From DATKIY01 sp963726755 (GTDB lineage: Bacteria > Actinomycetota > Actinomycetes > JAHEKZ01): a DNA stretch of 64,000 bases. The stretch spans positions 294,673-358,672 of the forward strand of contig CAVSDB010000002.1 of the NCBI GenBank assembly GCA_963726755.1, given 5' to 3'. The notes under the pieces are model-generated. The model worked only from the letters and a program-made list of their open reading frames with translations, ran no database searches and was not told where the DNA came from. Positions 1 to 7,038 of the stretch are shown here, piece after piece; position 1 is the first letter of the stretch; every line of letters begins with the position of its first letter. The translations under genes were made by a program, and so were the position numbers.

Positions 1-74
1 GAGCAAGCGCGCACGTAAGCGTCGCGACCGTAAGAAAAAGAGCCGCGAACCACGGCAAGCGCCCCACAGCGTGA
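1..74 (+). CDS. 50S ribosomal protein bL37 (frameshifted; first two bases outside window)
   Basis: Tiny basic actinobacterial ribosomal protein of about 24 residues. Base 1 is the G of the presumed ATG, and the frame from base 2 reads SKRARKRRDRKK. The family's conserved ending then appears one frame over as RAANHGKRPTA followed by TGA at 72-74. Removing one A from the A run near 33-38 joins the two parts into a normal bL37, so the break is most simply a homopolymer indel rather than a dead gene. Location next to rsrA-sigR agrees with other actinobacteria. Identification is from the recognisable KRGRKRRDR...ANHGKRP pattern; the frameshift explanation is inference. Confidence 0.75.
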   Translation, partial: ASAHVSVATVRKRAANHGKRPTA

Positions 75-77
75 CGA

Positions 78-104
78 AAGGCCTCACCAATTTGGTGAGG
101 CCTT
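78..104. terminator. Hairpin terminator between bL37 and rsrA
   Basis: Perfect 11-bp inverted repeat (78-88 pairs with 94-104) with a 5-base loop, placed between the converging ends of bL37 and rsrA. There is no long T tail on either side; three T residues follow the stem on the minus strand. It probably serves both directions. Confidence 0.7.
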
Positions 105-138
105 AGTCGTTGGCTAGCGCCTCAGATCAGACAGTCGT

Positions 139-417
139 TCAGTCGGCGCGAAACTCCACCTGAGTCATCTCGGCCCTCACGACTCGAATGCGACTAATGA
201 CCGACTCACGCAAGGTATCTGGGGCCACTTCAGCGCAACAGCGAACGATGAGCTGCTTCACTTCACGCTCGATGCCGTACTCGCGCAGGCACGGCGAACA
301 GTCGTCGAGGTGTTGTCGGATGTGCTCAAGTGAGTCACCGTCCAACTCGCCGTCGAGATAGAGATACACGGCCTCGATGACGTCTCCGCAATCAACCTCG
401 TGGTCGTCGTGGCTCAC
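139..417 (-). CDS. rsrA: Zinc-binding anti-sigma factor, RsrA type
   Basis: Cytoplasmic redox-sensing anti-sigma factor of 92 residues that holds SigR inactive until disulfide stress forms a disulfide and releases zinc. The ZAS signature is complete: Cys10, His36, Cys40 and Cys43 (HLDDCSPC), each one position before the Streptomyces RsrA zinc/redox ligands, and a terminal RCC also resembles RsrA. It starts with GTG at 417, overlapping the sigR stop codon (GTGA), so the two are translationally coupled. Family assignment is firm; the in vivo partner is inferred from the operon. Confidence 0.93.
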   Translation of the reverse strand: MSHDDHEVDCGDVIEAVYLYLDGELDGDSLEHIRQHLDDCSPCLREYGIEREVKQLIVRCCAEVAPDTLRESVISRIRVVRAEMTQVEFRAD

Positions 418-1034
418 TGGTCCTCCTGTGACGATGCGCCAGCTTTGACGAAGCCTCGTTCGCGAGCGTAGTCCTCAAGTTTGCCGCGAAGTTGGCGACG
501 GCCGCGATGCAGTCTGGACATGACCGTGCCAACCGGTGTGTCCATGATCTCGGCAATCTCTTTGTAAGCAAAGCCTTCAACATCTGCCAAGTAGACCGCC
601 ATCCGAAACTCCTCAGACAACTCCGCCAGCGCATCCTTGACGTCGCTGTCAGGTAGCCGATCCAGCGCCTCGATCTCAGCCGAGCGCAGGCCTGTCGACG
701 TGTGTGATTCGGCGCGGTGCAACTGCCAATCGTCAACCTCTTCGGCTGCCGACTGCAGCGGTTCCCGCTGCTTCTTTCGATAGGAGTTGATGAATGTGTT
801 GGTCAGGATTCGGTAAAGCCAAGCCTTGAGGTTCGTGCCGTCGCGGTACTGGTGGAATGCCGCAAACGCCTTGGCGTACGCCTCTTGGACCAGGTCCTCG
901 GCATCGGCTGGGTTGCGGGTCATTCGAAGGGCAGCGCCGTACAACTGATCGAGGAAGGGAAGTGCATCCCGCTCGAACCTGGCTGCCCGCTCGTCGACGG
1001 TCTCCGGTCGCTCGGCTGACTCCTCGTTGCTCAT
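414..1034 (-). CDS. sigR: ECF sigma factor SigR (oxidative/thiol stress)
   Basis: RNA polymerase sigma factor of 206 residues, ECF RpoE/SigR-SigH type. It has region 2 (the RNPADAEDLVQEAYAKAF stretch) and region 4 (YKEIAEIMDTPVGTVMSRLHRGR). The reading frame is open up to 1157, but the ATG at 1034 (MSNEES) gives the normal family length, and the extra part overlaps the promoter and upstream gene. The gene is followed directly by rsrA. A perfect SigR-type promoter lies 64-90 bases upstream, so the gene is expected to activate its own expression, as in Streptomyces and mycobacteria. The target regulon would be thiol homeostasis, thioredoxin and proteolysis genes. Confidence 0.95.
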   Translation of the reverse strand: MSNEESAERPETVDERAARFERDALPFLDQLYGAALRMTRNPADAEDLVQEAYAKAFAAFHQYRDGTNLKAWLYRILTNTFINSYRKKQREPLQSAAEEVDDWQLHRAESHTSTGLRSAEIEALDRLPDSDVKDALAELSEEFRMAVYLADVEGFAYKEIAEIMDTPVGTVMSRLHRGRRQLRGKLEDYARERGFVKAGASSQEDQ

Positions 1035-1095
1035 TGGCACGAAGGCTACCTTCAGACGCGGACGCTCGAGAGTGGGCACCGTGGACACAGGGGCT

Positions 1096-1752
1096 TTAAC
1101 GCAGCCCGGCCCGAGACGATTCCCCGAAGACCAGACGATGAAGCCAGGCGGCGACACCGTCGGTGATCATTTGTCCAGCTTCGCTCCTGGTGATGACCGC
1201 CGTCTTGGCAACCGCGAGTCCATGATCAGCTCCTGGGACGGCAAGCACGGAGCGCTCGTCCAGAACCTGCCCGACCTCGCTCGCAGCGCCGAACGAGTCG
1301 CGCGTCCCCTGGATCACCAGGGTCGGCAGGCCGGTTTCGAGTTCGGCGGCCCGACTCTTCTCCGGACGGCCAGGTGCGTGTAGTGGGAAGGCCAGCCCCA
1401 ACACCCCAACTGCAGAAACCCTGCTCGCGGTGCGACAGGCAACTCGAGCGCCCGCACTTCGTCCCCCCACGACCAGCACCTTGTCGACCAGGGACTCCTT
1501 CCGGAGTGCATCGAGAACCTCGATCCAAGCGACGTCCAGGCGCGGAGGGGCAACTGCCAACCGTCGACCCGATACTCGCCACGGTTGCTCGACAAGGAGC
1601 ACGTCGAAACCTTGGCCCGGCAACGCCGTCGCTAGGAGTTGCAAGTCCCACGCCTCGATGCCTCCGCCGGCTCCGTGGCCCAGAACAACCGAACCTCTGC
1701 GACGACGCGTCGTGCAGTGCAACCACACCCGCGCTTGACCTTCGGCAGTCAT
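1096..1752 (-). CDS. Alpha/beta hydrolase (KANL3/Tex30-like family)
   Basis: Predicted cytoplasmic hydrolase of 218 residues. Visible features are the oxyanion region GHGAGGG near residue 25, the nucleophile elbow GRSAG (GGRSAGARVAC) near residue 100, an acidic residue in GTRDSFG and the catalytic histidine in ADHGLAV, in the expected order. The family is small and the substrate is unknown. It runs in the same direction as sigR, and its last codons contain the sigR promoter, so it may share read-through into sigR without being a thiol-stress gene itself. Start is the ATG at 1752; no strong ribosome-binding site is visible. Confidence 0.8.
   Translation of the reverse strand: MTAEGQARVWLHCTTRRRRGSVVLGHGAGGGIEAWDLQLLATALPGQGFDVLLVEQPWRVSGRRLAVAPPRLDVAWIEVLDALRKESLVDKVLVVGGRSAGARVACRTASRVSAVGVLGLAFPLHAPGRPEKSRAAELETGLPTLVIQGTRDSFGAASEVGQVLDERSVLAVPGADHGLAVAKTAVITRSEAGQMITDGVAAWLHRLVFGESSRAGLR
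1098..1123 (-). promoter_or_regulatory. SigR-dependent autoregulatory promoter
   Basis: On the minus strand GGAAT (1123-1119) and GTT (1100-1098) are separated by exactly 18 bases, matching the SigR/SigH consensus GGAAT-N18/19-GTT. The site lies inside the 3' end of the hydrolase gene and leaves a leader of about 60 bases before the sigR ATG at 1034. Confidence 0.9.
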
Positions 1753-1771
1753 GAACGTCAGAGCAGGAGAG

Positions 1772-2573
1772 TCAGTTGAAGCCGCCGGTGACGTCAGCAG
1801 TGCCGATCACCGCCTCCTCAAGCGGAAGCGGTTCGATGAGGTCCGGTCCGTTGTTCCGCACGTTGTTCACCCGGGTAGACACCGGATACGCCGACAAATG
1901 CGTCGCAACTGCGGGCACCAACAACGGCTGCACCTCGTCAATCTCCTGCAAGTCCGGATCGAGCCACCGCGTCCAGTTATCACTGCTCACTACCAACGGC
2001 ATTCGCTCGTGGATACGCCCCAACGCATCGCTTGATGACGTGGTGATGACCGTGGTACTGAGCAACCACCCATCGGGATCATCGGGACTGTGATCCTTGG
2101 ATCGCCACCACTCATACAAGCCCGCCATGGCCAGCGACTCGCCATCAGTGCGGTGAATGAAGAAGGGCTGCTTCTGCGGCTTACCTGCTTTGGTCTTTGG
2201 TCCGCCGTTGCCCTGCGGTGTGTACCACTCGTAGTACCCGTCGGCTGGCAGCAAGCAACGCCGCTTCGCGAACGCGCGGCGAAACGATGGCTTCTCCGCC
2301 AGCGTTTCCATGCGGGCGTTAATCATTCGATTGCCGATCGACGGATCCTTCGCCCAGGAAGGAACCAACCCCCAACGCATCACGCTGAGTTGTCGATGGG
2401 CATCGGCTCCCTCTGGTGCGTGTCGAGGGCGACGAGTCATGACTCCGTACACATCCTTCGTCGGCGCCACGTTGAAGTCGGCCTCAAGAGGTGTCTTCTA
2501 CAAGAGATTCCTCGACTTCGAACTCTTCGACGAGCGTGTCTGCATGCTTCGCCGCCGCATACCGTCCGCACAT
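1772..2573 (-). CDS. SRAP (YedK/HMCES-type) abasic-site protein, frameshifted
   Basis: SOS response-associated peptidase family protein, which crosslinks to abasic sites in single-stranded DNA through its Cys2. The N-terminus MCGRYAAAKHAD with Cys2 is read from the ATG at 2573, and the rest (NVAPTKDVYGVM, RWGLVPSWAKDP, NARMETLAEKPSFR, RCLLPADGYYEW, RMPLV) continues from about 2484 in another frame. One surplus base in 2481-2490 separates the two parts and creates an early stop. All key motifs are present on both sides, so an assembly indel is likelier than loss of function. A TAGGCT box six bases upstream of the ATG supports the start and a leaderless transcript. It is divergent from aroA, an arrangement also seen in mycobacteria. 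Confidence 0.88.
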
Positions 2574-2579
2574 GCGTCG

Positions 2580-2585
2580 AGCCTA
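2580..2585 (-). promoter_or_regulatory. -10 box of leaderless SRAP-gene promoter
   Basis: TAGGCT on the minus strand followed by exactly six bases and the ATG at 2573, the TANNNT-N6-start pattern of leaderless actinobacterial transcripts. It lies back to back with the aroA -10 box. Confidence 0.65.
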
Positions 2586-2607
2586 CGGTGGTCGATACGA
2601 CGCGCGC

Positions 2608-2613
2608 TATTCT
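2608..2613 (+). promoter_or_regulatory. -10 box of leaderless aroA promoter
   Basis: TATTCT followed by exactly six bases and the GTG start at 2620. No Shine-Dalgarno sequence precedes the start, which supports a leaderless aroA message. Confidence 0.65.
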
Positions 2614-2619
2614 CGATAG

Positions 2620-3915
2620 GTGAAGACCCAACCCGACGCGGCCACCGAGTGGCCAGCACCTGTTGCGTCGGGACCGATCGATGCGTCGGTCGAAATTCCC
2701 GGGTCAAAGTCACTCACCAACCGTTACCTAATGCTCAGTGCGCTCGCCTCGACACCGTCGACACTCCACCACCCACTAGAGGCTCGCGACACCGCCCTGA
2801 TGCGATCCGCCCTCCGCACTCTGGGGACAGAGATTGACTCAGCATCCGAAGCGTGGCGAATCCAGCCGCAACCATGGTCCGGCCCAGCGGACATTGACTG
2901 CGGGCTCGCGGGAAACGTCATGCGCTTCGTCCCAGCGGTGGCCGGGCTGGCCAAAGGTCGGGTGAGTTTCGATGGAGATTCCCAGGCACGACGTCGTCCC
3001 ATCGCGCCGATGATCGAAGCGCTGCGACAACTTGGTGTCGAGATCCTCGACGGTGGACGCGGGACGCTACCTTTCGAGGTCGAGGCAAGCGGTGTCATAC
3101 GCGGGGGGAATGCAACCATCGACTCCAGCGCCTCAAGCCAGTTCATCACTGCGCTATTGCTGGCCGGCTGTCGCTACGTCGACGGCTTGACGCTGACGAG
3201 TATCGGCGCCACCGTGCCTTCGCGCCCGCACATTGAGATGACGCTCACCCTGCTCAGACAATGCGGCGTCGACGCGACAGAAGTAGACAAGAACATGTGG
3301 CGAGTCGCCCCATCAGAGATCACCGTCGGGGACGCCACCATCGAGCCGGATTTGTCCAACGCCACCCCTTTCCTGGCGGCGGCTCTCATGACGGGGGGGC
3401 GTTGCCGCATCACTGGCTGGCCTCCCAACTCCGTCCAACCGGTTGACGCCGTTCGCAATCTCGTGGAGCAGTTCGGTGGCAACCTGACAGTCGGACCGCA
3501 GTCGCTCGAAGTTCATGCCGGCGAATCACTGACCGGCGCGGATCTGGACATGTCGGCGATCGGCGAACTCGTACCTACCGTCACCGCACTTGCAACGGTG
3601 GCCGGTTCCCCCACCACCATCCGAGGGGTAGCTCATTTGCGTGGCCACGAAACCGATCGGTTAGCGGCCTTGGCGACCGAATACAACGCGCTCGGTGGCG
3701 ACGTGACAGAAACGTCAGACGGGCTGCTCATCAAGCCGAAGCCCCTACGCGGCGGCATCTTCCACACGTACCACGATCATCGGCTGGCGACCGCAGCGGC
3801 ACTCACCGGGCTCGTTACGCCAGGGATCTTTGTTGAGAACGTCGCCACCACCAGTAAGACCCTGCCGAACTTTCCGCACATGTGGGAACGCATGTTGGAT
3901 CCTGCGGCTGCATGA
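2620..3915 (+). CDS. aroA: 3-phosphoshikimate 1-carboxyvinyltransferase (EPSP synthase)
   Basis: Sixth step of the shikimate pathway: joins shikimate-3-phosphate and phosphoenolpyruvate to make EPSP for aromatic amino acids. The 431-residue protein has the N-terminal substrate loop PGSKSLTNRYLMLSAL, the GLAGNVMRFVPAVAGL segment, SSASSQFITALLLAG in the middle, DLSNATPFLAAA and the C-terminal YHDHRLATAAAL motif. Length is normal for the enzyme. The GTG at 2620 is chosen because it follows a TATTCT box by six bases. The stop overlaps the rsgA ATG (ATGA), so aroA-rsgA are coupled. Confidence 0.96.
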   Translation: MKTQPDAATEWPAPVASGPIDASVEIPGSKSLTNRYLMLSALASTPSTLHHPLEARDTALMRSALRTLGTEIDSASEAWRIQPQPWSGPADIDCGLAGNVMRFVPAVAGLAKGRVSFDGDSQARRRPIAPMIEALRQLGVEILDGGRGTLPFEVEASGVIRGGNATIDSSASSQFITALLLAGCRYVDGLTLTSIGATVPSRPHIEMTLTLLRQCGVDATEVDKNMWRVAPSEITVGDATIEPDLSNATPFLAAALMTGGRCRITGWPPNSVQPVDAVRNLVEQFGGNLTVGPQSLEVHAGESLTGADLDMSAIGELVPTVTALATVAGSPTTIRGVAHLRGHETDRLAALATEYNALGGDVTETSDGLLIKPKPLRGGIFHTYHDHRLATAAALTGLVTPGIFVENVATTSKTLPNFPHMWERMLDPAAA

Positions 3916-4937
3916 CAAGCCGGCGTCGGGACCTCGACGAGGACGATGTTCGTATTCGTCCCGGAAAATACAAGGCTCGGGCCCGCAGCAAGCAGCGGCC
4001 AACACACGAAGACGCCGCTGCTGGGATGGTCGTGGCGGTCGACCGCGGACGATTCACGGTGGTTCTCGACGAGCAAACTGACGCAGGTGTCGATTCGGTA
4101 AGAGAACTCTTCGCCATAAAGGCCAGAGAGCTCGGACGCAAAGGCATCGTGCTCGGGGACCAGGTCGAACTTGTCGGCGATTTGACCGGGGGAAGCGACG
4201 CGCTTGCTCGCATTGTCCGCCGTCATGCGCGAGTGACCACTCTGCGCAGGAGCGCAGACGACAGCGACCCCGACGAACGAGTGATCGTTGCCAATGCCGA
4301 CCAACTCGCGGTAGTCGTGGCTGCCGCTGACCCCGAACCTCGACCGCGACTGGTTGACCGTGCGTTGATCGCGGCCTTCGACGGCGGACTAACACCGCTC
4401 CTTCTCATCACCAAGACCGACCTCGCCGACCCGACACCACTCGTCGATCGGTACCGACCGTTGGACATTCCCTACGTGACCACTGCGTTGGGAAGTTCGC
4501 TCGACGAGATCACTCAACTACTCAACTCACGTGTGACGGTGCTGCTCGGCCACTCGGGTGTCGGCAAATCCACTCTGGTGAATGCACTGGTGCCAGAAGC
4601 GCTTCGAGCTGTGGGACACGTCAACGCCGTCACCGGTCGCGGTCGTCACACCTCCAGTTCTGCTGTGGCGCTTCCGCTCGCGGGTTCTGGTTGGGTCATC
4701 GACACTCCCGGGATCCGCTCGTTCGGCCTCGCACATGTGGATCTCGATCGATTCATCCAAGCCTTTCCTGACTTGGCCGCCGCGGCTGCCGATTGCCCTC
4801 GGGGCTGTCACCACGATGACGAGCACTGCGCTTTGGACGCCTTTGTCGCTGGTGGAGGAACCGACCCTGCGCGGCTGACGTCCCTTCGGGCACTGCTGGC
4901 CAGCCGCGCGGGATCTGACGACGACGGGGACAGTTAG
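3912..4937 (+). CDS. rsgA: Small ribosomal subunit biogenesis GTPase RsgA
   Basis: Circularly permuted GTPase acting late in 30S subunit maturation. In order: N-terminal OB-fold (GMVVAVDRGRFTVVL), then the permuted G motifs G4 ITKTDLAD, G1 GHSGVGKST near residue 213, G3 DTPGIRSF, and a C-terminal zinc-binding module with CPRGCHHDDEHC. The 341-residue length is normal for actinobacteria. The ATG at 3912 overlaps the aroA stop codon, and the longer frame upstream adds only aroA-shadow sequence, so this start is preferred. The aroA-rsgA-hisN order is conserved in actinobacteria. Confidence 0.95.
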   Translation: MTSRRRDLDEDDVRIRPGKYKARARSKQRPTHEDAAAGMVVAVDRGRFTVVLDEQTDAGVDSVRELFAIKARELGRKGIVLGDQVELVGDLTGGSDALARIVRRHARVTTLRRSADDSDPDERVIVANADQLAVVVAAADPEPRPRLVDRALIAAFDGGLTPLLLITKTDLADPTPLVDRYRPLDIPYVTTALGSSLDEITQLLNSRVTVLLGHSGVGKSTLVNALVPEALRAVGHVNAVTGRGRHTSSSAVALPLAGSGWVIDTPGIRSFGLAHVDLDRFIQAFPDLAAAAADCPRGCHHDDEHCALDAFVAGGGTDPARLTSLRALLASRAGSDDDGDS

Positions 4938-4947
4938 CCTCTGCCGT

Positions 4948-5781
4948 GTGACGGCAAACTCCTCCAGTGCACAAGCTGACGACCTTGCCTTGGCCATGAA
5001 AATGGCGGATGAAGGCGACCGCATCGCTCTGAGTCGCTTTCGAGCCCTTGATCTGGTTGTCGAGACCAAGCCAGATCTGACACCTGTCAGTGACGCTGAC
5101 CGCGCCGTTGAGGACGCATTGCGAGCCATCCTCTCGGCAGCGCGGCCAAGCGACTCAGTGCAGGGCGAGGAGTCTGGGACGACCGGCTCCAACACTCGAC
5201 GTTGGATTCTCGATCCCATCGACGGCACCAAGAACTACGTCAGGGGTGTCCCGGTCTGGGCCACGCTCATCGCCCTAGTCGACGGAGACATCGCCGACAC
5301 GTCGTCATTCGCTATCGGAGTGGTAAGCGCACCCGCGTTAGGCCTTCGTTGGTGGGCAACCCGCGGTGGCGGTGCATGGTCGCAGACCGGCGGCGAACTG
5401 CCGCGGCAACTTCGCGTCTCACAGGTGCACACGATCGCCGACTGCTCATTGTCCTTCTCGGACTGGAACGACCCCGCGTGGGCTAGCTCAGGTACCCGCG
5501 GCGGTTTCGACCGCCTCCTCACGAATGCCTGGCGGACGAGGGCGTACGGCGACTTCTGGTCCCACGTGCTAGTCGCAGAAGGCGGAGTCGACGTGGCGAT
5601 CGAGCCCGAATTGAAACCGTGGGACATGGCCGCGTTCATCCCCATCGTGACCGAAGCGGGCGGCGTCGTCACGGCCATGGACGGGTCAGCCGCGATGATC
5701 GCCGGAAACGCAGTCAGCAGTAACGGCCTATTGCACGCTCAGGTGCTGGGGGAACTTGCCGCCAACGCCTCTGCCGGCTGA
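4948..5781 (+). CDS. hisN: Histidinol-phosphatase, inositol monophosphatase family
   Basis: Mg-dependent phosphatase of 277 residues. Features are GEE near residue 72, DPIDGTKNYVRG starting at Asp89 and the C-terminal WDMAAFIPIVTEAGG motif, which together form the metal and phosphate site of this superfamily. The sequence context after rsgA and the NYVRGVPVWATLI segment fit the actinobacterial histidinol-phosphatase HisN better than inositol monophosphatase. GTG at 4948 is used, ten bases after rsgA; a TAGCCT box seven bases before it may allow an independent leaderless transcript. The 3' end overlaps the convergent membrane protein gene by about 40 bases. Confidence 0.88.
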   Translation: MTANSSSAQADDLALAMKMADEGDRIALSRFRALDLVVETKPDLTPVSDADRAVEDALRAILSAARPSDSVQGEESGTTGSNTRRWILDPIDGTKNYVRGVPVWATLIALVDGDIADTSSFAIGVVSAPALGLRWWATRGGGAWSQTGGELPRQLRVSQVHTIADCSLSFSDWNDPAWASSGTRGGFDRLLTNAWRTRAYGDFWSHVLVAEGGVDVAIEPELKPWDMAAFIPIVTEAGGVVTAMDGSAAMIAGNAVSSNGLLHAQVLGELAANASAG

Positions 5782-6530
5782 CTGACTGGTGTGAGCCGAC
5801 GTCCGGGCAGTCTTGACGCGATCCACTGACATCCGGCAATCACCCATGGCGCGACGGCGATCGCAACGAGGTCGAACCAGCCATAACCACCTGCAGCACC
5901 TGTTGGGGGGTTCCCGATAGCCACCAGACCGGTCGGGTCGTGGGCAGACCAGGTCCAGGCACCGATCGTGGTGCCAAGGATCTCGAGATAGGTCACGACC
6001 ATGAAGGCGCCGACGTAGAGCAACCGCGACCGTCCCCACAAGCAGAACCCAAGCAGGCACAGGTACCAGAACGCACCAAGCACGTCGAGGCGCGGAGCCA
6101 GCGGCGACAACCCCCAAAGGGCATAGAGGCCAGCCAGCACCAGAGTTGTCGTGACTAAACCGCGACTGTGGCGCTTGAACCAGACCGAACTTCCTAGGGA
6201 CAACGCGGCGAGGTAGACCAACCCATGCCCAGGAGGTACGAATGCGGGGACATTGTCGAACCGGTAGACGTAGACCCCGAGCAAGGGCGAAAACGTGTAC
6301 TCGACGATCGTCGCGAAACCGATGACGACTGCAGTTTGGGCTCTCACCAGATTCGACTGGGTCCAAAGCAGCGCGAGCAACAACGCCCAAGTGAGCACCC
6401 CGAGCATGGTCTGCTGCGACAGCGTCGCGTGGCGATCCAACAGGAGCACCGCTGGGATCCACACCAGGACCGAACAGATCACGATCAAGCCCTGTCGGGT
6501 TGTCCCGACCGAGAGATCGCGAGTACTCAC
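5739..6530 (-). CDS. Polytopic membrane protein of unknown function
   Basis: About 263 residues from the GTG at 6530, with seven or eight hydrophobic segments, starting with LIVICSVLVWIPAVLLL and ending YGWFDLVAIAVAPWVIAGC. Charged or polar residues within the membrane part include PPGHGLVYLAAL and EYTFSPLLG. I do not recognise a named family; the overall look is of an uncharacterised actinobacterial integral membrane protein. The frame stays open up to 6671, but that extension overlaps the divergent CBS gene and is not hydrophobic. CAAACT lies six bases before the GTG, a near match to the leaderless pattern. Its end overlaps hisN. Confidence 0.6.
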   Translation of the reverse strand: MSTRDLSVGTTRQGLIVICSVLVWIPAVLLLDRHATLSQQTMLGVLTWALLLALLWTQSNLVRAQTAVVIGFATIVEYTFSPLLGVYVYRFDNVPAFVPPGHGLVYLAALSLGSSVWFKRHSRGLVTTTLVLAGLYALWGLSPLAPRLDVLGAFWYLCLLGFCLWGRSRLLYVGAFMVVTYLEILGTTIGAWTWSAHDPTGLVAIGNPPTGAAGGYGWFDLVAIAVAPWVIAGCQWIASRLPGRRLTPVSQPAEALAASSPST

Positions 6531-6651
6531 CTGGCTAGTTTGCCAGGGCTGACCGATCTGCGGCGCGCTTGGTCGGGTGAATCTGGTCGAGGCGCTTGCC
6601 CTCTCGGTCCCAACACGGAACGATTCAGTAACCAGGGAGTGGGGTATCGCC

Positions 6652-7038
6652 ATGCAGGTGCGCGAGGCCATGAGTAATCAGGTGATCACTGTTGGATCTG
6701 GCCTGAGTCTGCAACAAGCCTGTCAGGTGATGACCGAGAAGAACATCGGGTCAGTGGTCATCATGGATCCCGAAGGTCAGGGTCCAGGGATCTTGACTGA
6801 GCGAGACATTGTTCGAGCCATCGCCAACGGCGTTGACCTCGCCAGCATTCCGACCAGCGAATACCTCACGGCAGACGCGACGTACGCGGCCCCAGGTTGG
6901 ACGTTGGAAGAAGCCAGCGACGCCATGCGCCGTGGTGGCTTTCGTCACCTCGTCGTGGTCGAGGGAGACCAAGTACTCGGAATGCTGTCGATGCGCGACA
7001 TCGTCAAAGCCTGGGCGCCAGAACACTCCCCGGGCTAG
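6652..7038 (+). CDS. CBS-domain pair protein
   Basis: Small cytoplasmic protein of 128 residues made of two CBS domains in tandem (about residues 8-60 and 70-125), with the typical GSVVIMDPEGQGPGILTERDIVRAI and HLVVVEGDQVLGMLSMRDIVKAW endings. Such stand-alone pairs usually bind adenosine nucleotides and regulate a partner; the partner is not evident here. The ATG at 6652 follows a GGGAG ribosome-binding site. The gene meets the MMPL gene tail to tail with a 4-base overlap. Confidence 0.9.
   Translation: MQVREAMSNQVITVGSGLSLQQACQVMTEKNIGSVVIMDPEGQGPGILTERDIVRAIANGVDLASIPTSEYLTADATYAAPGWTLEEASDAMRRGGFRHLVVVEGDQVLGMLSMRDIVKAWAPEHSPG

Noticed and set aside
1035..1157. Longer sigR start at 1157
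   Set aside because: It would include the sigR promoter and 41 residues without similarity to sigma factors.
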